Shown here piece after piece: positions 34,359 through 43,444 of a DNA stretch of 64,000 bases (the stretch's first letter is position 1; the number at the start of each line of letters is the position of its first letter). Source of the DNA: Imperialibacter roseus. GTDB lineage: Bacteria > Bacteroidota > Bacteroidia > Cytophagales > Cyclobacteriaceae. The stretch lies in NCBI RefSeq assembly GCF_032999765.1, contig NZ_CP136051.1:1650417-1714416 (forward strand), given 5' to 3'. Below the pieces are notes generated by a model. That model worked only from the letters and a program-made list of their open reading frames with translations, searched no databases and was not told the origin of the DNA. Position numbers and translations under genes: made by a program.

Positions 34359-35315
34359 ATGAACAAAGCATTTTTGACTGCGACCCTTTTGGTGATTTGG
34401 TATGTTCCGACGAGGGCTCAGGAAGTCCCAAAAGCAAAAATTTCTAACGGAACTATAAGTGCAGAAATCTACTTGCCCGATGCTGTAAATGGTTACTACA
34501 GGGGAGCAAGGTTTGACTGGTCAGGCGTGGTTTCACAACTTAACTACAAAGGACACAGCTACTTCGGGCAATGGTTCGAGAAGTACGACCCCTTTTTACA
34601 CGATGCAATAACCGGCCCTGTGGAGGCTTTTGACCCGTTGGGATACGACCAGGCCAAAGTAGGCCAGACGTTTGTCAAGGTTGGAGTAGGAGTGCTGGAA
34701 AGGCTGGACACCGCCCCTTACCATTTTTCAAAACCTTACAAAATTGTTGACCATGGTATATGGAGCATTAAGCACAGTGCTGACAAGGTAGAATTTGTCC
34801 ACGATTTAGTAAGTGAGGAATATAGCTACAGCTACAAAAAAGTAGTAAGGCTAAGTGGAAACAAAATGATAATTGACCACACCCTGACGAATAAGGGAGG
34901 TCAGGTCATCGATACGCAGGTGTTTGATCACAACTTTTTTGTCATCGACAATGCTACCGTAGGTCCTGGTTTCCTCATTCGATTCCCCTTTGAGGTGGAA
35001 GGGGATGCTAGTGGGCTTGGCGACTTTGCCGAGGTGAGTAGTGGGGAAGTTAGCTACACGGGGGTGTTGGGCAAAAACGACCATGCCCGACTTCGCTCGA
35101 TTGGTGGTTATGGCGGCTCTGCGTCAGACTATGATATAGCGATTGAGAACAGAAACAATGGTGCAGGAGTAAGAATTACCTGCGATAGACCGCTATCGAG
35201 GTTGATTTTTTGGTCAGCTATGAAAACGGTTTGTCCAGAGCCCTATATCAGCGTCAAAGTAGCTGAGTCGGAGTCATTTTCATGGACAATTACTTACGAT
35301 TACTACACACTTTGA
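34359..35315 (+). CDS. Secreted protein with galactose-mutarotase-like fold
   Basis: 318 residues from the ATG at 34359, chosen for the signal peptide (M-N-K-A-F-L-T-A, ending T-R-A-Q); the frame extends upstream without a leader. The body is all-beta and resembles aldose 1-epimerase-like sandwiches: Y-Y-R-G-A-R-F-D-W-S-G, V-F-D-H-N-F-F-V-I-D and I-F-W-S-A-M-K-T-V-C-P-E-P-Y are landmark segments. It may interconvert anomers or bind sugar in the periplasm before oxidation by the dehydrogenase encoded 5 bp downstream. Activity is not proven; the mutarotase His/Glu residues cannot be assigned with certainty. Confidence 0.65.
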   Translation: MNKAFLTATLLVIWYVPTRAQEVPKAKISNGTISAEIYLPDAVNGYYRGARFDWSGVVSQLNYKGHSYFGQWFEKYDPFLHDAITGPVEAFDPLGYDQAKVGQTFVKVGVGVLERLDTAPYHFSKPYKIVDHGIWSIKHSADKVEFVHDLVSEEYSYSYKKVVRLSGNKMIIDHTLTNKGGQVIDTQVFDHNFFVIDNATVGPGFLIRFPFEVEGDASGLGDFAEVSSGEVSYTGVLGKNDHARLRSIGGYGGSASDYDIAIENRNNGAGVRITCDRPLSRLIFWSAMKTVCPEPYISVKVAESESFSWTITYDYYTL

Positions 35316-35320
35316 TTGAC

Positions 35321-37510
35321 ATGCTAAAGATGAAATTTAGACTTAAAAGTCTTGCCATACTACTGGCATTTGTATCTGGTTGCCAGCAGAGCGAGTCAGA
35401 TAAAACAGTCTCAAGGTTTGATACAGGTGTGAACTGGCCTGTTTACGGGGGTAATAATGCCGGAAACAGGTATTCACCGCTCGATCAGATTACTATTGAG
35501 AATGTAAGCCAACTTGAAGTGGCGTGGATGTACAAAGCGAGAGAACCACAAGAGCCGGGGAGCAGCGCCAGAGTACGGGAAATCCAGTGTCAGCCGATTG
35601 TAATAGATGGCGTGCTATATGCGACAACGCCGCTTCTCCAGCTATTTGCCGTTAATGCGGCAACCGGGGAAGAGCTTTGGAAGTTTTCGCCACCTGAAGA
35701 GGGATTTCGCAACCGTGGTGTCATGTACTGGGAGAATGGAGACGACAAGCGCATTTTGTATACTGTCGAATCAAATCTTTATGCGGTAAACGCTGCCACT
35801 GGTAAACTGATACCTGGTTTTGGAAACGACGGGGTGGTTGATCTTCGGCAGGGGCTTTCGGACGGTATTGACGCCGATATCACAAAAACACGAGTAAGAG
35901 CAACTTCACCAGGTGTGATTTACAAAAATACGCTTGTGATCGGCTCAGCTGTGTCTGAAGCCGGCGATGGTGCTCCTGGCCACGTGCGGGCATTCAATGT
36001 TGTCACCGGAGAGCTGGAATGGGTATTTCACACCATTCCACATCCCGGAGAGGTTGGTTACGAAACATGGCCTGAGGGTGCCTACAAGGAAGTCGGTGGC
36101 GCAAACACCTGGTCTGGAATGATCCTGGATGAGAGAAATGGAGTGGTGTTTTTTGGTACTGGTTCGCCTGCAGCGGACTTCTATGGCGGAAGCAGAGCAG
36201 GACAAAATCTCTTTGCCAACAGTATAGTGGCTTTGAATGCTAGCGACGGCAGCCTCGTATGGTACTACCAAACCATTAGCCACGACCTGTGGGACAGAGA
36301 TCATCCACTGCAACCTAATCTTGCTACCATCGAGCACAACGGACAAAAGCTTGAGGTAGTTGTTCAGGCGACGAAAGATGGGATGGTGTATGTGCTCAAT
36401 AGCAAAACAGGGGAGTCGGTATTTCCGGTAGAGGAAAGAACGGTGCCAACCAATGGCTTACCCGGGGAGTCACCATGGCCCACCCAAAAGTTTCCATTGA
36501 AGCCAGCTCCATTCTCAAGGCAGGTGTATACCGAGGATGATATTTCCGACATTTCACCCGAAGCAGAAGCCTATACCAGGCAAATATATAAGAGATATAA
36601 AACGGATAATAAGTTCGCTCCTCCAAGCAAAGAAGGAACGCTATTGTTCGGCTATAGTGGCGGAGCAGAGTGGGGTGGAAATGCAATCGACCCCGACGGA
36701 ATATTATACCAAAATGCCAACGACAACCCGTGGATTCTTGAGATGACTGAAAATATCCAGCAAGGGGATGCTGGTGATGAGGTATTGTCGGGTGAGCAAC
36801 TGTTTTCGCTCAATTGTGCAGCATGCCATGGTAAGGACAAGAAGGGTAATGGAACCGATTTTCCCGACATAAGCAATGTTAAGAATCAATACAATAGCAC
36901 TCAGCTACTAAACATCCTTGGGGGCGGCATAGGTAGAATGCCGTCTTTCCAACACCTGGCAGAAAGGGATCGGAAGACAATTGTCAGCTACTTGCTGGAA
37001 GAAACAAAAACGCAGGGAGATGGCGCAGCAGACGAGCGAAGCGAGCCACAGCCATCATTGACACAGAATGCGTTTGGCTTTCAGCCGGCTTATGTCAAAA
37101 AGGCCTGGACGAAGCTTTTTGATGAGCAGGGTTATCCCGGAATTAAGCCGCCGTGGGGGACGCTTAACGCCATTGACCTCAATACAGGGGACTACCTGTG
37201 GACGGTTCCTCTGGGAGAATTTCCGGAGTTGACAGATAAGGGTATTTCAATAACCGGCACAGAAAGCTACGGCGGCCCGGTGGTAACTGCCGGAGGCCTC
37301 GTCTTTATCGCTGGTACCAAAGACGAAAGAATCAGAGCCTTTGATAAAAACACTGGAAAAGTAGTGTGGGAATATCAACTGCCAGCAGCGGGTTTTGCTA
37401 CACCGGCTATTTACGAAGTGGATGGCAAGCAGTACGTGGCCATTGCCGCAGGTGGAGCAAGAGGGCAAAAAGCCGGTGACTACTATGTGGCCTTCAAACT
37501 TCCCGATTGA
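35321..37510 (+). CDS. PQQ-dependent dehydrogenase (quinoprotein glucose dehydrogenase type) with cytochrome c domain, lipoprotein
   Basis: 729 residues. Lipobox F-V-S-G-C. The quinoprotein eight-bladed propeller has W-P-V-Y-G-G-N-N-A-G-N-R-Y-S-P-L at the start, and blade motifs of the type A-x-D-x-x-T-G-x-x-x-W (A-V-N-A-A-T-G-E-E-L-W). A cytochrome c domain is inserted at about 490-570, with C499-A-A-C502-H503-G and a likely axial Met in G-R-M-P-S-F. The propeller resumes afterwards. It oxidises a sugar or alcohol in the periplasm and passes electrons through its own haem. The ATG at 35321 is 5 bp after the previous stop; 35330 is an alternative. Confidence 0.9.
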   Translation: MLKMKFRLKSLAILLAFVSGCQQSESDKTVSRFDTGVNWPVYGGNNAGNRYSPLDQITIENVSQLEVAWMYKAREPQEPGSSARVREIQCQPIVIDGVLYATTPLLQLFAVNAATGEELWKFSPPEEGFRNRGVMYWENGDDKRILYTVESNLYAVNAATGKLIPGFGNDGVVDLRQGLSDGIDADITKTRVRATSPGVIYKNTLVIGSAVSEAGDGAPGHVRAFNVVTGELEWVFHTIPHPGEVGYETWPEGAYKEVGGANTWSGMILDERNGVVFFGTGSPAADFYGGSRAGQNLFANSIVALNASDGSLVWYYQTISHDLWDRDHPLQPNLATIEHNGQKLEVVVQATKDGMVYVLNSKTGESVFPVEERTVPTNGLPGESPWPTQKFPLKPAPFSRQVYTEDDISDISPEAEAYTRQIYKRYKTDNKFAPPSKEGTLLFGYSGGAEWGGNAIDPDGILYQNANDNPWILEMTENIQQGDAGDEVLSGEQLFSLNCAACHGKDKKGNGTDFPDISNVKNQYNSTQLLNILGGGIGRMPSFQHLAERDRKTIVSYLLEETKTQGDGAADERSEPQPSLTQNAFGFQPAYVKKAWTKLFDEQGYPGIKPPWGTLNAIDLNTGDYLWTVPLGEFPELTDKGISITGTESYGGPVVTAGGLVFIAGTKDERIRAFDKNTGKVVWEYQLPAAGFATPAIYEVDGKQYVAIAAGGARGQKAGDYYVAFKLPD

Positions 37511-37565
37511 TCACAATCTAGTTGACTTAAAATAAGACCAGAACATACACTTAAACACTAATGCC

Positions 37566-38909
37566 ATGAAAAAAGATGAAAATATAGAAAGCCGTAGAAA
37601 TGTCCTCCGGACATTGGGAATTGGATCGGCAGCCGGCACCCTTGGGCTCTTTGGCTTTAGCAGCGCCAATGCGAAAGACAAAGAAACACCAGCGTACGCA
37701 AAGGGCACCGCACCAGTCACGATCAAGAACGTAAAGGCGATTGCTACCTCGCCAAGCAACGCCAATCTCATTGTGGTTAAAGTTGATACTAGCGAACCCG
37801 GGTTATATGGTTTGGGCTGCTCCACATTCACACAGCGTGCGTCAGTGGTGGTTACTGCCATTAATGACTACCTCGCCCCGTTTTGCAAGGGTAAGGATGT
37901 AGATAATATAGAGGACATGTGGAACTCGTTCTACATCGACTCCTATTGGCGCAATGGCCCCGTACTGAACAATGTGTTGAGCGGGCTTGATCAGGCACTT
38001 TGGGATATCAAAGGGAAAAGAGCAGGTATGCCTGTATACCAACTGCTAGGCGGTAAGTCACGTTTTGCCATTCCAGTTTATGCCCGCACGGGGGGATCCA
38101 TTCAGGAAGTGGCCGACAACGTCAATCGTTTTAAGGAAGAGGGCTATCAGTACGTTCGGATGAGCTCTCCATCATTGACTGACGATTCTTACGTTCCCGA
38201 CTTTAAAAAGGCGGGATATGGCTATGCGGGAGATCGTTACTTCCATCCTCAGAAATACATCAAATCGGTAATAGAGCTGTTTGACACAGTAAGAAAGCAA
38301 TGTGGTGACGAGATTGATCTCATGCATGACATTCATGAGAAGATCCAGCCGATGGAGGCGATTCAACTCATCAACTCGGTTGAGCAATACCGGCCCTTCT
38401 TCATGGAGGATCCTTTGTCTCCCGAAAACCAGGGCTGGTGGCCACAGCTCAGAGAAAGCACCAATGTGCCTATCTCAATGGGAGAGCTCTTTAATAACAT
38501 CAACGAATTTCTGGATCCTATCGCCAATCGCTATTTTGATTATATCAGGTGCCATGTGTCGCAGATCGGCGGTATTACTCCTGCCATGAAAATCGCCAGA
38601 TTAGGTGAATTCTTCGGTGTTCGTACCGCCTGGCACGGCCCTGGCGATGTGTCACCAGTTGGTCATGCAGCCCATGCGCATGTGGACATGGCCATCTGGA
38701 ACTTTGGCGTTCAGGAAGGCCGGATATTCCCAGAGGCAGAGCAGGAAGTATTCCCCGGATCTCCGACCACCACAAATGGTTATATGCACCTGAACGACAA
38801 GCCGGGTATCGGGGTGGACATTGATGAGAAGCTGGCCGCTAAATATCCTATCAGGCTAAGGGGCTATAATCAGATACGAAACGCTGACGGTACCATCATA
38901 AGGCCGTAG
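37566..38909 (+). CDS. Mannonate/altronate dehydratase-type enolase-superfamily enzyme with twin-arginine leader
   Basis: 447 residues. An N-terminal S-R-R-N-V-L-R-T-L-G, then a hydrophobic stretch ending S-S-A-N-A, is a twin-arginine signal, unusual for this normally cytosolic family. The MR/MLE barrel has the ManD/RspA type of active site: D255 and H257 in H-D-I-H-E, E281 in M-E-D-P, E307 in M-G-E-L-F, and H357/D361 in W-H-G-P-G-D. Family members dehydrate mannonate or related sugar acids to 2-keto-3-deoxygluconate, although several have little activity. If exported folded, it would act in the periplasm after the PQQ dehydrogenase encoded upstream. Confidence 0.85.
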   Translation: MKKDENIESRRNVLRTLGIGSAAGTLGLFGFSSANAKDKETPAYAKGTAPVTIKNVKAIATSPSNANLIVVKVDTSEPGLYGLGCSTFTQRASVVVTAINDYLAPFCKGKDVDNIEDMWNSFYIDSYWRNGPVLNNVLSGLDQALWDIKGKRAGMPVYQLLGGKSRFAIPVYARTGGSIQEVADNVNRFKEEGYQYVRMSSPSLTDDSYVPDFKKAGYGYAGDRYFHPQKYIKSVIELFDTVRKQCGDEIDLMHDIHEKIQPMEAIQLINSVEQYRPFFMEDPLSPENQGWWPQLRESTNVPISMGELFNNINEFLDPIANRYFDYIRCHVSQIGGITPAMKIARLGEFFGVRTAWHGPGDVSPVGHAAHAHVDMAIWNFGVQEGRIFPEAEQEVFPGSPTTTNGYMHLNDKPGIGVDIDEKLAAKYPIRLRGYNQIRNADGTIIRP

Positions 38910-38966
38910 GGCTCACATAAGACATTGAGTTTGTAGGTTGTATATGTTGTTTAAGTAGGTGGAAAG

Positions 38967-38992
38967 GTGCGCCAGCCTTGGCGCACTTTTTT
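38967..38992 (+). terminator. Rho-independent terminator after the dehydratase gene
   Basis: GTGCGCCA (38967-38974) and TGGCGCAC (38979-38986) form a perfect 8-bp GC-rich stem with a 4-nt loop, followed by six T. It closes the mutarotase-dehydrogenase-dehydratase transcript. Confidence 0.9.
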
Positions 38993-39149
38993 CAAGCTTT
39001 TTAAATAACGACGGGGGAGGTACATGCCTTTGAAGTAACAAACCGTTAAGTGCAATATTTAAAATAATCATAGCCGATCCATAGTCAGCTGTATGCAATC
39101 AAGGAAGAAATAGGAAAGCTTTATTGAACAAATCAGATCATCAAGAGAA

Positions 39150-40499
39150 ATGAAATCATCAAAAATAGTTACGCTAATTATACTGCTGTCAGCAGCAGTT
39201 GGTATGGTAAGAGGTCAGGGAATACCATCGGGTGCACTGAAGGTAGGTGCGGCCAGAGAAATAATGAACCCGCCAGCAAGCATTTTCACCGCTTCTGCCG
39301 ATCAGTTTCGGAGGTTTAGTGGCATTCACGATTCGCTGCTTGTTCGCTCCATTGTAATAGATAATGGATTCAAAAAAGTGGCGTTGGTGTCTATGGACAT
39401 AAGCAAAGTGCCCGGCGGAGCCCGCTTTATTCAGGAAGTGGCTGCTGGTACTAAGATTCCGCAAGAGGATTTGTTTATAGCGGCTACACATGATCATAAC
39501 ACCATACAGCTGCCAGCAAATGATTATGCAGATGAGTACTACAACATCATTAAGAATGCCACGATAAAATCTATTAATGCAGCCAATGCTAAACTACAGC
39601 CTGCTAAAGTGGGATTTGCAAAAGGTAAAGCCTATATCAATACCAACCGGGACGAGAAAATTGGTGAAGGCTACCACATGGGCTATAACCCGGACGGTCC
39701 TTCCGACAAGACGGTGGCTGTTGTTTCATTTACTACTCTCTCGGGCGAACCAATTGCCATTTATGCCAACTACGCCGTGCATGCCGTTGTGATGTATCGG
39801 GCCACCACAAAGGATGGACTTCCTGAAATATCGGCCGATTTGCCAGGGGCAACTGCTAAGTATGTTGACAGCCATTTCAAAAACGCTGTGACAGTTTGGA
39901 CAAGTGGTGCAGCTGGGGATCAAAACCCTATGTTTATGTCGACCTACAACCAGGATCATCCAGACACACAGGACGAAGGTATTGGGGGGTATGCCATACT
40001 TGATGTGCAGGCCAGGAGATTGGGAGAAGAGATTGTTCGACTCGTTAAATCGATTAAAAATACTGATCAAACAGTGCAAATCTGGAGTAAAAAAACCTCA
40101 GTAACCTGTGAAGGGCAGGAAAGGAAATATCCAAGAAACCCTGAAGAGCCAAGAGGTGGGTACCTCGCACCAACCAAGGTCGAAATGGTTGATGGAAACC
40201 CGGTAACTATTCCATTACACTTGTTGATGATCAACGATATCGCACTGGCCGGAGTAGCTGCTGAAGTGTTTACCGAAATTGGGATGCATTTGAAGGAAAC
40301 GTCACGATTTGACAGGACGATGATGGTGACAGTAATGGCAAATGCTATTGGATATATACCTACCGATGCAGCTTACCTGATGCCTTCGGAAAAAGCCCTT
40401 GGCAATAGTTTGAAGCCAGGCTGTGCTGAACCTGCGATGATAGATGCATTTGTTCAGCTTATGGACGAATACATTGCGCTCAAGCAAAAAGCCAACTAG
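39150..40499 (+). CDS. Neutral/alkaline ceramidase-like secreted metallo-hydrolase
   Basis: 449 residues with a signal peptide (1-22, ending V-R-G-Q). The ceramidase N-terminal domain pattern is visible: L-K-V-G-A-A-R-E-I-M-N-P-P, A-L-V-S-M-D, A-A-T-H-D-H-N-T as the zinc-binding H-x-H (usually T-H-T-H-S-G), and N-Y-A-V-H-A-V-V-M with a third His. W-T-S-G-A-A-G-D-Q-N-P matches the conserved N-G-A-x-G-D-x-x-P segment. True ceramidases have an additional C-terminal domain; this shorter form is common in Bacteroidota carbohydrate loci, where its substrate is unknown. Probably periplasmic and zinc-dependent. Confidence 0.8.
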   Translation: MKSSKIVTLIILLSAAVGMVRGQGIPSGALKVGAAREIMNPPASIFTASADQFRRFSGIHDSLLVRSIVIDNGFKKVALVSMDISKVPGGARFIQEVAAGTKIPQEDLFIAATHDHNTIQLPANDYADEYYNIIKNATIKSINAANAKLQPAKVGFAKGKAYINTNRDEKIGEGYHMGYNPDGPSDKTVAVVSFTTLSGEPIAIYANYAVHAVVMYRATTKDGLPEISADLPGATAKYVDSHFKNAVTVWTSGAAGDQNPMFMSTYNQDHPDTQDEGIGGYAILDVQARRLGEEIVRLVKSIKNTDQTVQIWSKKTSVTCEGQERKYPRNPEEPRGGYLAPTKVEMVDGNPVTIPLHLLMINDIALAGVAAEVFTEIGMHLKETSRFDRTMMVTVMANAIGYIPTDAAYLMPSEKALGNSLKPGCAEPAMIDAFVQLMDEYIALKQKAN

Positions 40500-40613
40500 C
40501 TTCTACCGAGCAACTTCATTTCTTGAATAGGGCGTAGGGGGCTTAGCCAAAAGGCAGAGCCAAGGGGTTCTATGCTCTATTCATTCACAAAAAAAAATAG
40601 AAATCATTGAGAA

Positions 40614-42839
40614 ATGAGACACCTGACCCTTTTTCTAATCGTTGTTGCCATTATTTCAATCTCCTCATTGTCGGCGAGGCAGTTACAGGGTGATTTGTCA
40701 AGCTATCAACTACAGATAATGAGGAGCACCGATCCTATTAAAGTCGATGGTATGCTAGGCGAGGACTCATGGTCTACGCCAAACGTTGCGAGTGATTTCT
40801 GGCAGCAATACCCCAAGGATAACATAAAAACGGATGTCCGCACTGAAGTTAGAATGACTTACGATGCCGATAACTTATACATCGCTGCTATTTGCTATGA
40901 TGTGGAGGATTATGTTGTTCAGACTTTAAAGAGGGACAACGGACTTTTTACCAGTGATGCCTTTGGGATAATTATCGATCCGGTAAATAGCAATACCAAT
41001 GGCTTTCTTTTTGGTGTAAGTCCCTACAATGTGCAGACGGAAGAGCTGCTTGGGCCCAATGCTACCCAACCCGACAGGATGACTTTTAGCTGGGACAACC
41101 GGTGGTACTCTGCCGTTACCCGCCACCCGGACAGGTATGTTGTTGAGATGGCGATCCCATTCAAAACCCTGCGGTTCAACAGCCAAAACAGTACCTGGGG
41201 CGTCAATTTCTTTCGCAATGATATGTCGAGGAATCAAAAGTATAGCTGGACTCCGTTGCCTGTTAATTTTGAACTTTATGATCTGGGGTACACTGGTGAT
41301 CTGAAATGGGACATTGCCCCGACAAAAAATGGCACCAATATCTCGGTGCTGCCCTATGTTACAGGCGGCGTAACAAGAGACAACGAGGCCGAATCGCCTC
41401 GCTCGGAGACGAGCGTGCGTGTGGGAGGAGATGCGAAAATTGCGCTCACTTCTTCACTCAACCTGGACCTTACGGTTAATCCCGATTTTTCGACTGTTGA
41501 CGTGGATGTGCAGCAAACGAACCTGACCAGGTTCAACCTCAGGTTTCCTGAAAAACGTGGTTTTTTTCTCGAAAACAATGACCTCTTTACCGAGTTTGGC
41601 CCCAACGACGCCAAGCCCATTTTTACCAGACGAATGGGACTCGACATGGACAACAGGCCGGTTGCAATTAACTACGGAGCCCGATTGAGTGGAAATGTGA
41701 CTCCCAACACCAGGATCGGTTTGTTGCATCTTCAAACCAAATCAAATGATACCGTACCAGGACAAAACTATTCCATAGCCGTTTTTAATCAGAGAATTTG
41801 GAGTCGCTCCGTTTTGAGAGGCTACGTTACAAACCGCCAGGCTTACACACAAGATGATGGTTGGCATGCAAATAATTATGGGAGAAATACTGGATTAGAA
41901 TTTAACTACCTGAACAACTCTGGTACCTGGAATTATTTTGCGGCTTATCACCTTTCAGCGAAGCCTGACGCTGGTTATGGGTCGTTTACGAACCTGGGTA
42001 TTGAATATGCGGGAAGAAAATGGAAGGCACGCATAAATTACTGGAACATATCGTCCGACTACTTCGCCGATATGGGCTTTTTCCCCCGCCTTGAAAACTA
42101 CGATGCTGTGAGAGATACACTGATTCATCTCGGTTGGGAGCGAATTTATGGCAGGTTCGGCTATGTGTTTCGTCCGGCAAAGGGCAGCAAGATTGTGGCG
42201 CACGACATAGAGTTGAGAACCTATAACGATCTTTACCCGGACGGCACCATCAGCGACCTGGAGAACAGGATTGACTATAAGATCAAATTCCAAAACACCG
42301 CCGAACTCCAGCTACAACCTCAGTTGCTTAAGACCAACCTAAGATTTCCTACAGACTTTACCGATGCCGCTCCGCTGATGCCGGGCTCATTCGACTACGG
42401 ACGGTTCAACGTCACCTACCAATCCGATGCCAGGAAATTATTCTCTTGGCAAACTGAAGTAGGTGTGGGGCAGTACTACAATGGCAACCTAACCAGGTAC
42501 TTGCTTCAGCTGAACTACAGGAGGCAGCCCTGGGGTACCTTTTCCGTGGGCTGGGAACAAAACAATCTCAAACTGCCTGATCCATACGGGGAGTCAAACC
42601 TCAGGCTGGTAAACGCCCGAGCTGAAGTCAATTTTAGCACGAAGGTATTTTGGACAACTTTCTTGCAATACAATACACAGCGGGAGAATTTCAATGTGAA
42701 CAGCAGGCTGCAGTGGCGCTACAGCACCATGTCGGATATCTTTCTTGTGTACAGCGACAACTATACTACGTCGCCGTTTCTCCAATATAACCGAAACAGG
42801 GCCATCCTTCTTAAGCTCAATTACATGTTCAATTTATAG
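40614..42839 (+). CDS. DUF5916 outer-membrane protein with CBM9/DOMON-like N-terminal domain
   Basis: 741 residues. Signal peptide (about 1-22). The CBM9-like domain at about 35-215 has I-K-V-D-G-M-L-G-E-D-S-W, D-N-L-Y-I-A-A-I-C-Y-D and Y-V-V-E-M-A-I-P-F-K-T-L-R-F. The DUF5916 barrel follows: N-P-D-F-S-T-V-D-V-D-V, R-F-P-E-K-R-G-F-F-L-E-N and a C-terminus rich in aromatic strands ending L-N-Y-M-F-N-L. The family is a Bacteroidota outer-membrane barrel with a periplasmic or surface carbohydrate-binding-like module; its function is unknown. It sits in the sugar cluster, between the ceramidase-like and NTF2-like genes. Confidence 0.87.
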   Translation: MRHLTLFLIVVAIISISSLSARQLQGDLSSYQLQIMRSTDPIKVDGMLGEDSWSTPNVASDFWQQYPKDNIKTDVRTEVRMTYDADNLYIAAICYDVEDYVVQTLKRDNGLFTSDAFGIIIDPVNSNTNGFLFGVSPYNVQTEELLGPNATQPDRMTFSWDNRWYSAVTRHPDRYVVEMAIPFKTLRFNSQNSTWGVNFFRNDMSRNQKYSWTPLPVNFELYDLGYTGDLKWDIAPTKNGTNISVLPYVTGGVTRDNEAESPRSETSVRVGGDAKIALTSSLNLDLTVNPDFSTVDVDVQQTNLTRFNLRFPEKRGFFLENNDLFTEFGPNDAKPIFTRRMGLDMDNRPVAINYGARLSGNVTPNTRIGLLHLQTKSNDTVPGQNYSIAVFNQRIWSRSVLRGYVTNRQAYTQDDGWHANNYGRNTGLEFNYLNNSGTWNYFAAYHLSAKPDAGYGSFTNLGIEYAGRKWKARINYWNISSDYFADMGFFPRLENYDAVRDTLIHLGWERIYGRFGYVFRPAKGSKIVAHDIELRTYNDLYPDGTISDLENRIDYKIKFQNTAELQLQPQLLKTNLRFPTDFTDAAPLMPGSFDYGRFNVTYQSDARKLFSWQTEVGVGQYYNGNLTRYLLQLNYRRQPWGTFSVGWEQNNLKLPDPYGESNLRLVNARAEVNFSTKVFWTTFLQYNTQRENFNVNSRLQWRYSTMSDIFLVYSDNYTTSPFLQYNRNRAILLKLNYMFNL

Positions 42840-42914
42840 TAGGTGCTATGCATGGAGGCGGTAATTACTATCACATTTCATCTTCTTTAATAAGTCACAA
42901 AAACATCTTATAGA

Positions 42915-43394
42915 ATGAAAAAAGCCTTATACAGTTTAATATTTACTCTCCTTGTCGTTTTGTTAAGTTGCGGCGAGCAAAACAGTCAGTCAGCTGTACA
43001 GGGAGCAGGTGAGGCCCCTAGCCAGAAGATTAATGCTGACCTGGTGAAACTGACTGTTGATAGCCTGAACATGGCCCTGCTTAACAGAGACCGAAAGACG
43101 TTGATAAGCATATGCGCAGCAGAGCTTAGTTACGGGCATTCGAGTGGCGCTGTTCAGGACAAACAAACCTTTGTCGATGATGTGGTGAACGGGCCATTTG
43201 CCTTCCTGTCTATCGAAACAGAAAACCAAAAAATAACCACTACTGAAGATATGGCGATTGTAAGGCATGTCTTTCAGGCTAAGGGACTCAACAACGGAGA
43301 CACGGTTGATGTGCGCATTGGCAACGCACAGCTTTACAAGTTGTACCCTAACGGCCATCTTCGCCTGGTCTTGCGCCAGGCTTTTAAGTTATGA
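42915..43394 (+). CDS. NTF2/SnoaL-like lipoprotein
   Basis: 159 residues. Lipobox L-L-S-C at about residue 19. The remainder (about 45-158) has the cone-shaped NTF2-like pattern of DUF4440/SnoaL proteins: L-N-M-A-L-L-N-R-D-R-K-T-L and Y-G-H-S-S-G-A-V-Q-D-K-Q-T-F-V, with C-terminal L-V-L-R-Q-A-F-K-L. The pattern H-S-x-G-x-x-x-x-K is the common signature of the DUF4440 subgroup next to sugar-lactone genes. It probably binds a small ligand. It lies 50 bp before the BASS transporter, so the two are likely cotranscribed. Confidence 0.8.
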   Translation: MKKALYSLIFTLLVVLLSCGEQNSQSAVQGAGEAPSQKINADLVKLTVDSLNMALLNRDRKTLISICAAELSYGHSSGAVQDKQTFVDDVVNGPFAFLSIETENQKITTTEDMAIVRHVFQAKGLNNGDTVDVRIGNAQLYKLYPNGHLRLVLRQAFKL

Positions 43395-43444
43395 CGGGCC
43401 AGGCCGCCATGGTAAATTAATAATTCACCCTAAACCACGAAGTT

